Positions 63,562 through 64,000 of a DNA stretch of 64,000 nucleotides are shown here, piece after piece. Each line of letters starts with the position of its first letter. Position 1 is the first letter of the stretch. Below the pieces are notes generated by a model. The model did no database searches. It was not told the origin of the DNA and saw nothing but the letters and a program-made list of their open reading frames with translations. The position numbers and the translations under genes were made by a program. Source of the stretch: Sphingobacterium sp. SGR-19 (GTDB taxonomy: Bacteria; Bacteroidota; Bacteroidia; Sphingobacteriales; Sphingobacteriaceae); contig NZ_JAAKGS010000001.1 in NCBI RefSeq assembly GCF_011043555.1, positions 186,001 through 250,000 on the forward strand, given 5' to 3'.

Positions 63562-63756
63562 CTATTTCATGAAACGAATCATGTCCGCTACCGGCATCCC
63601 CGTATATTCTGAGGCTTGATAGATTGTTACATATTGTCGCTTTTCCAGTCCGAATAAATCACGGATTTTGTTGAGCAGTCTTCGGCAATTGCGTTCGCTT
63701 TGCCCGGTCATGCGTTGTAAATCCGAAACATAAACAGCTAATCTCGAAGGCTTCAT
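63562..63756 (-). CDS. Small DNA-binding-like protein of unknown function
   Basis: A 64-residue protein: MKPSRLAVYVSDLQRMTGQ, SERNCRRLLNKIRDLFGLEK, YVTIYQASEYTGMPVADMIRFM. The last part looks like a short helix-turn-helix of the excisionase/MerR kind (TIYQASEYTGM). Similar single-domain proteins are widespread in Bacteroidota without known function. The 244 bp from its start to the window edge are AT-rich and hold no feature I can assign. Confidence 0.65.
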   Translation of the reverse strand: MKPSRLAVYVSDLQRMTGQSERNCRRLLNKIRDLFGLEKRQYVTIYQASEYTGMPVADMIRFMK

Positions 63757-64000
63757 GAATCAAATTCACCTTTATAACAAAACGAATATCTCGAAAAATG
63801 ATTGTTAGACAACAAAAAAAAGAAGAATTTAACAATAATTAAGATTGGGCCACTAGGGGAACGAAAACAGTTTCAGACCTATTTGTCATAATTCGAATTT
63901 CTATTTCGCGAAACCAGAAACTGAAGAGAACGTTAAAAAATTTTTAAATAATTAACGGATCGGTAAAGCAATATTTAGATGATATATTATAGCGTGTTAA

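Overview
The window looks like a chromosomal segment of a Bacteroidota bacterium, most probably Sphingobacteriaceae (a Sphingobacterium- or Pedobacter-like organism). This rests on SusC/SusD outer-membrane pairs, on Bacteroidota-type promoters (TTTG, about 20 nt, TAnnTTTG) in front of tRNA genes, rnpB and protein genes, on many lipoproteins, and on family-level resemblance of the housekeeping proteins. It is not a mobile region: I see no insertion sequence, integrase, prophage or CRISPR array.

Layout. 0-2 kb: end of a cupin gene, then engB and a UbiA-type prenyltransferase. 2-17.7 kb: a starch/maltose utilisation locus. It runs LacI-type regulator, surface GH13 amylase, SusC, SusD, SusE-like protein, periplasmic GH13 neopullulanase, beta-phosphoglucomutase, GH65 maltose phosphorylase and MFS sugar transporter. 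A strong promoter with two palindromic operators lies between regulator and structural genes. Read together: surface capture and cutting of alpha-glucan, TonB-dependent import, periplasmic hydrolysis to maltose, uptake by the MFS carrier, phosphorolysis to glucose and beta-glucose-1-phosphate, and isomerisation to glucose-6-phosphate. 17.7-22.6 kb: clpB, tRNA-Thr, an ECF sigma factor with its YCII partner, tRNA-Arg. 22.6-29.4 kb: housekeeping genes (adk, obg, panB, an RluA-type pseudouridine synthase, a TlpA-type thioredoxin, pyrF) and two lipoproteins.

29.5-40.3 kb: a PagL-like lipid A deacylase, then an eight-gene co-directional operon. It holds a sulfatase-modifying-factor-like protein without the active cysteines, two exported Gfo/Idh/MocA oxidoreductases, ApbE, an exported TIM-barrel isomerase, an NHS-type transporter, a GMC oxidoreductase and its gluconate-2-dehydrogenase-subunit-3 partner. 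The set fits oxidation and processing of 3-keto sugars or glycosides. 40.5-43 kb: two small unknown proteins and gdhA. 43-49.4 kb: an assimilatory sulfate reduction operon (sulfite reductase with an extra C-terminal HEPN-like domain, cobA, siroheme synthase, APS reductase, cysD, cysN). It is divergent from a Pst-like ABC transporter (49.5-53 kb) whose binding protein and ATPase depart from phosphate-type motifs; an 11-bp inverted repeat lies between the two units.

53-64 kb: a DUF2892 protein, an ATP-cone/nuclease fusion, a small membrane protein behind a TTAACACA inverted repeat, an NtrC-type regulator with an altered GAFTGA loop, RNase P RNA, a flavoprotein, a third Gfo/Idh/MocA enzyme, argS, arginine decarboxylase, an Fn3-domain protein, and a repeat-rich non-coding stretch with a 10-bp phased array and 42-bp tandem repeats. 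All motif statements come from reading the sequence; no database search was run.
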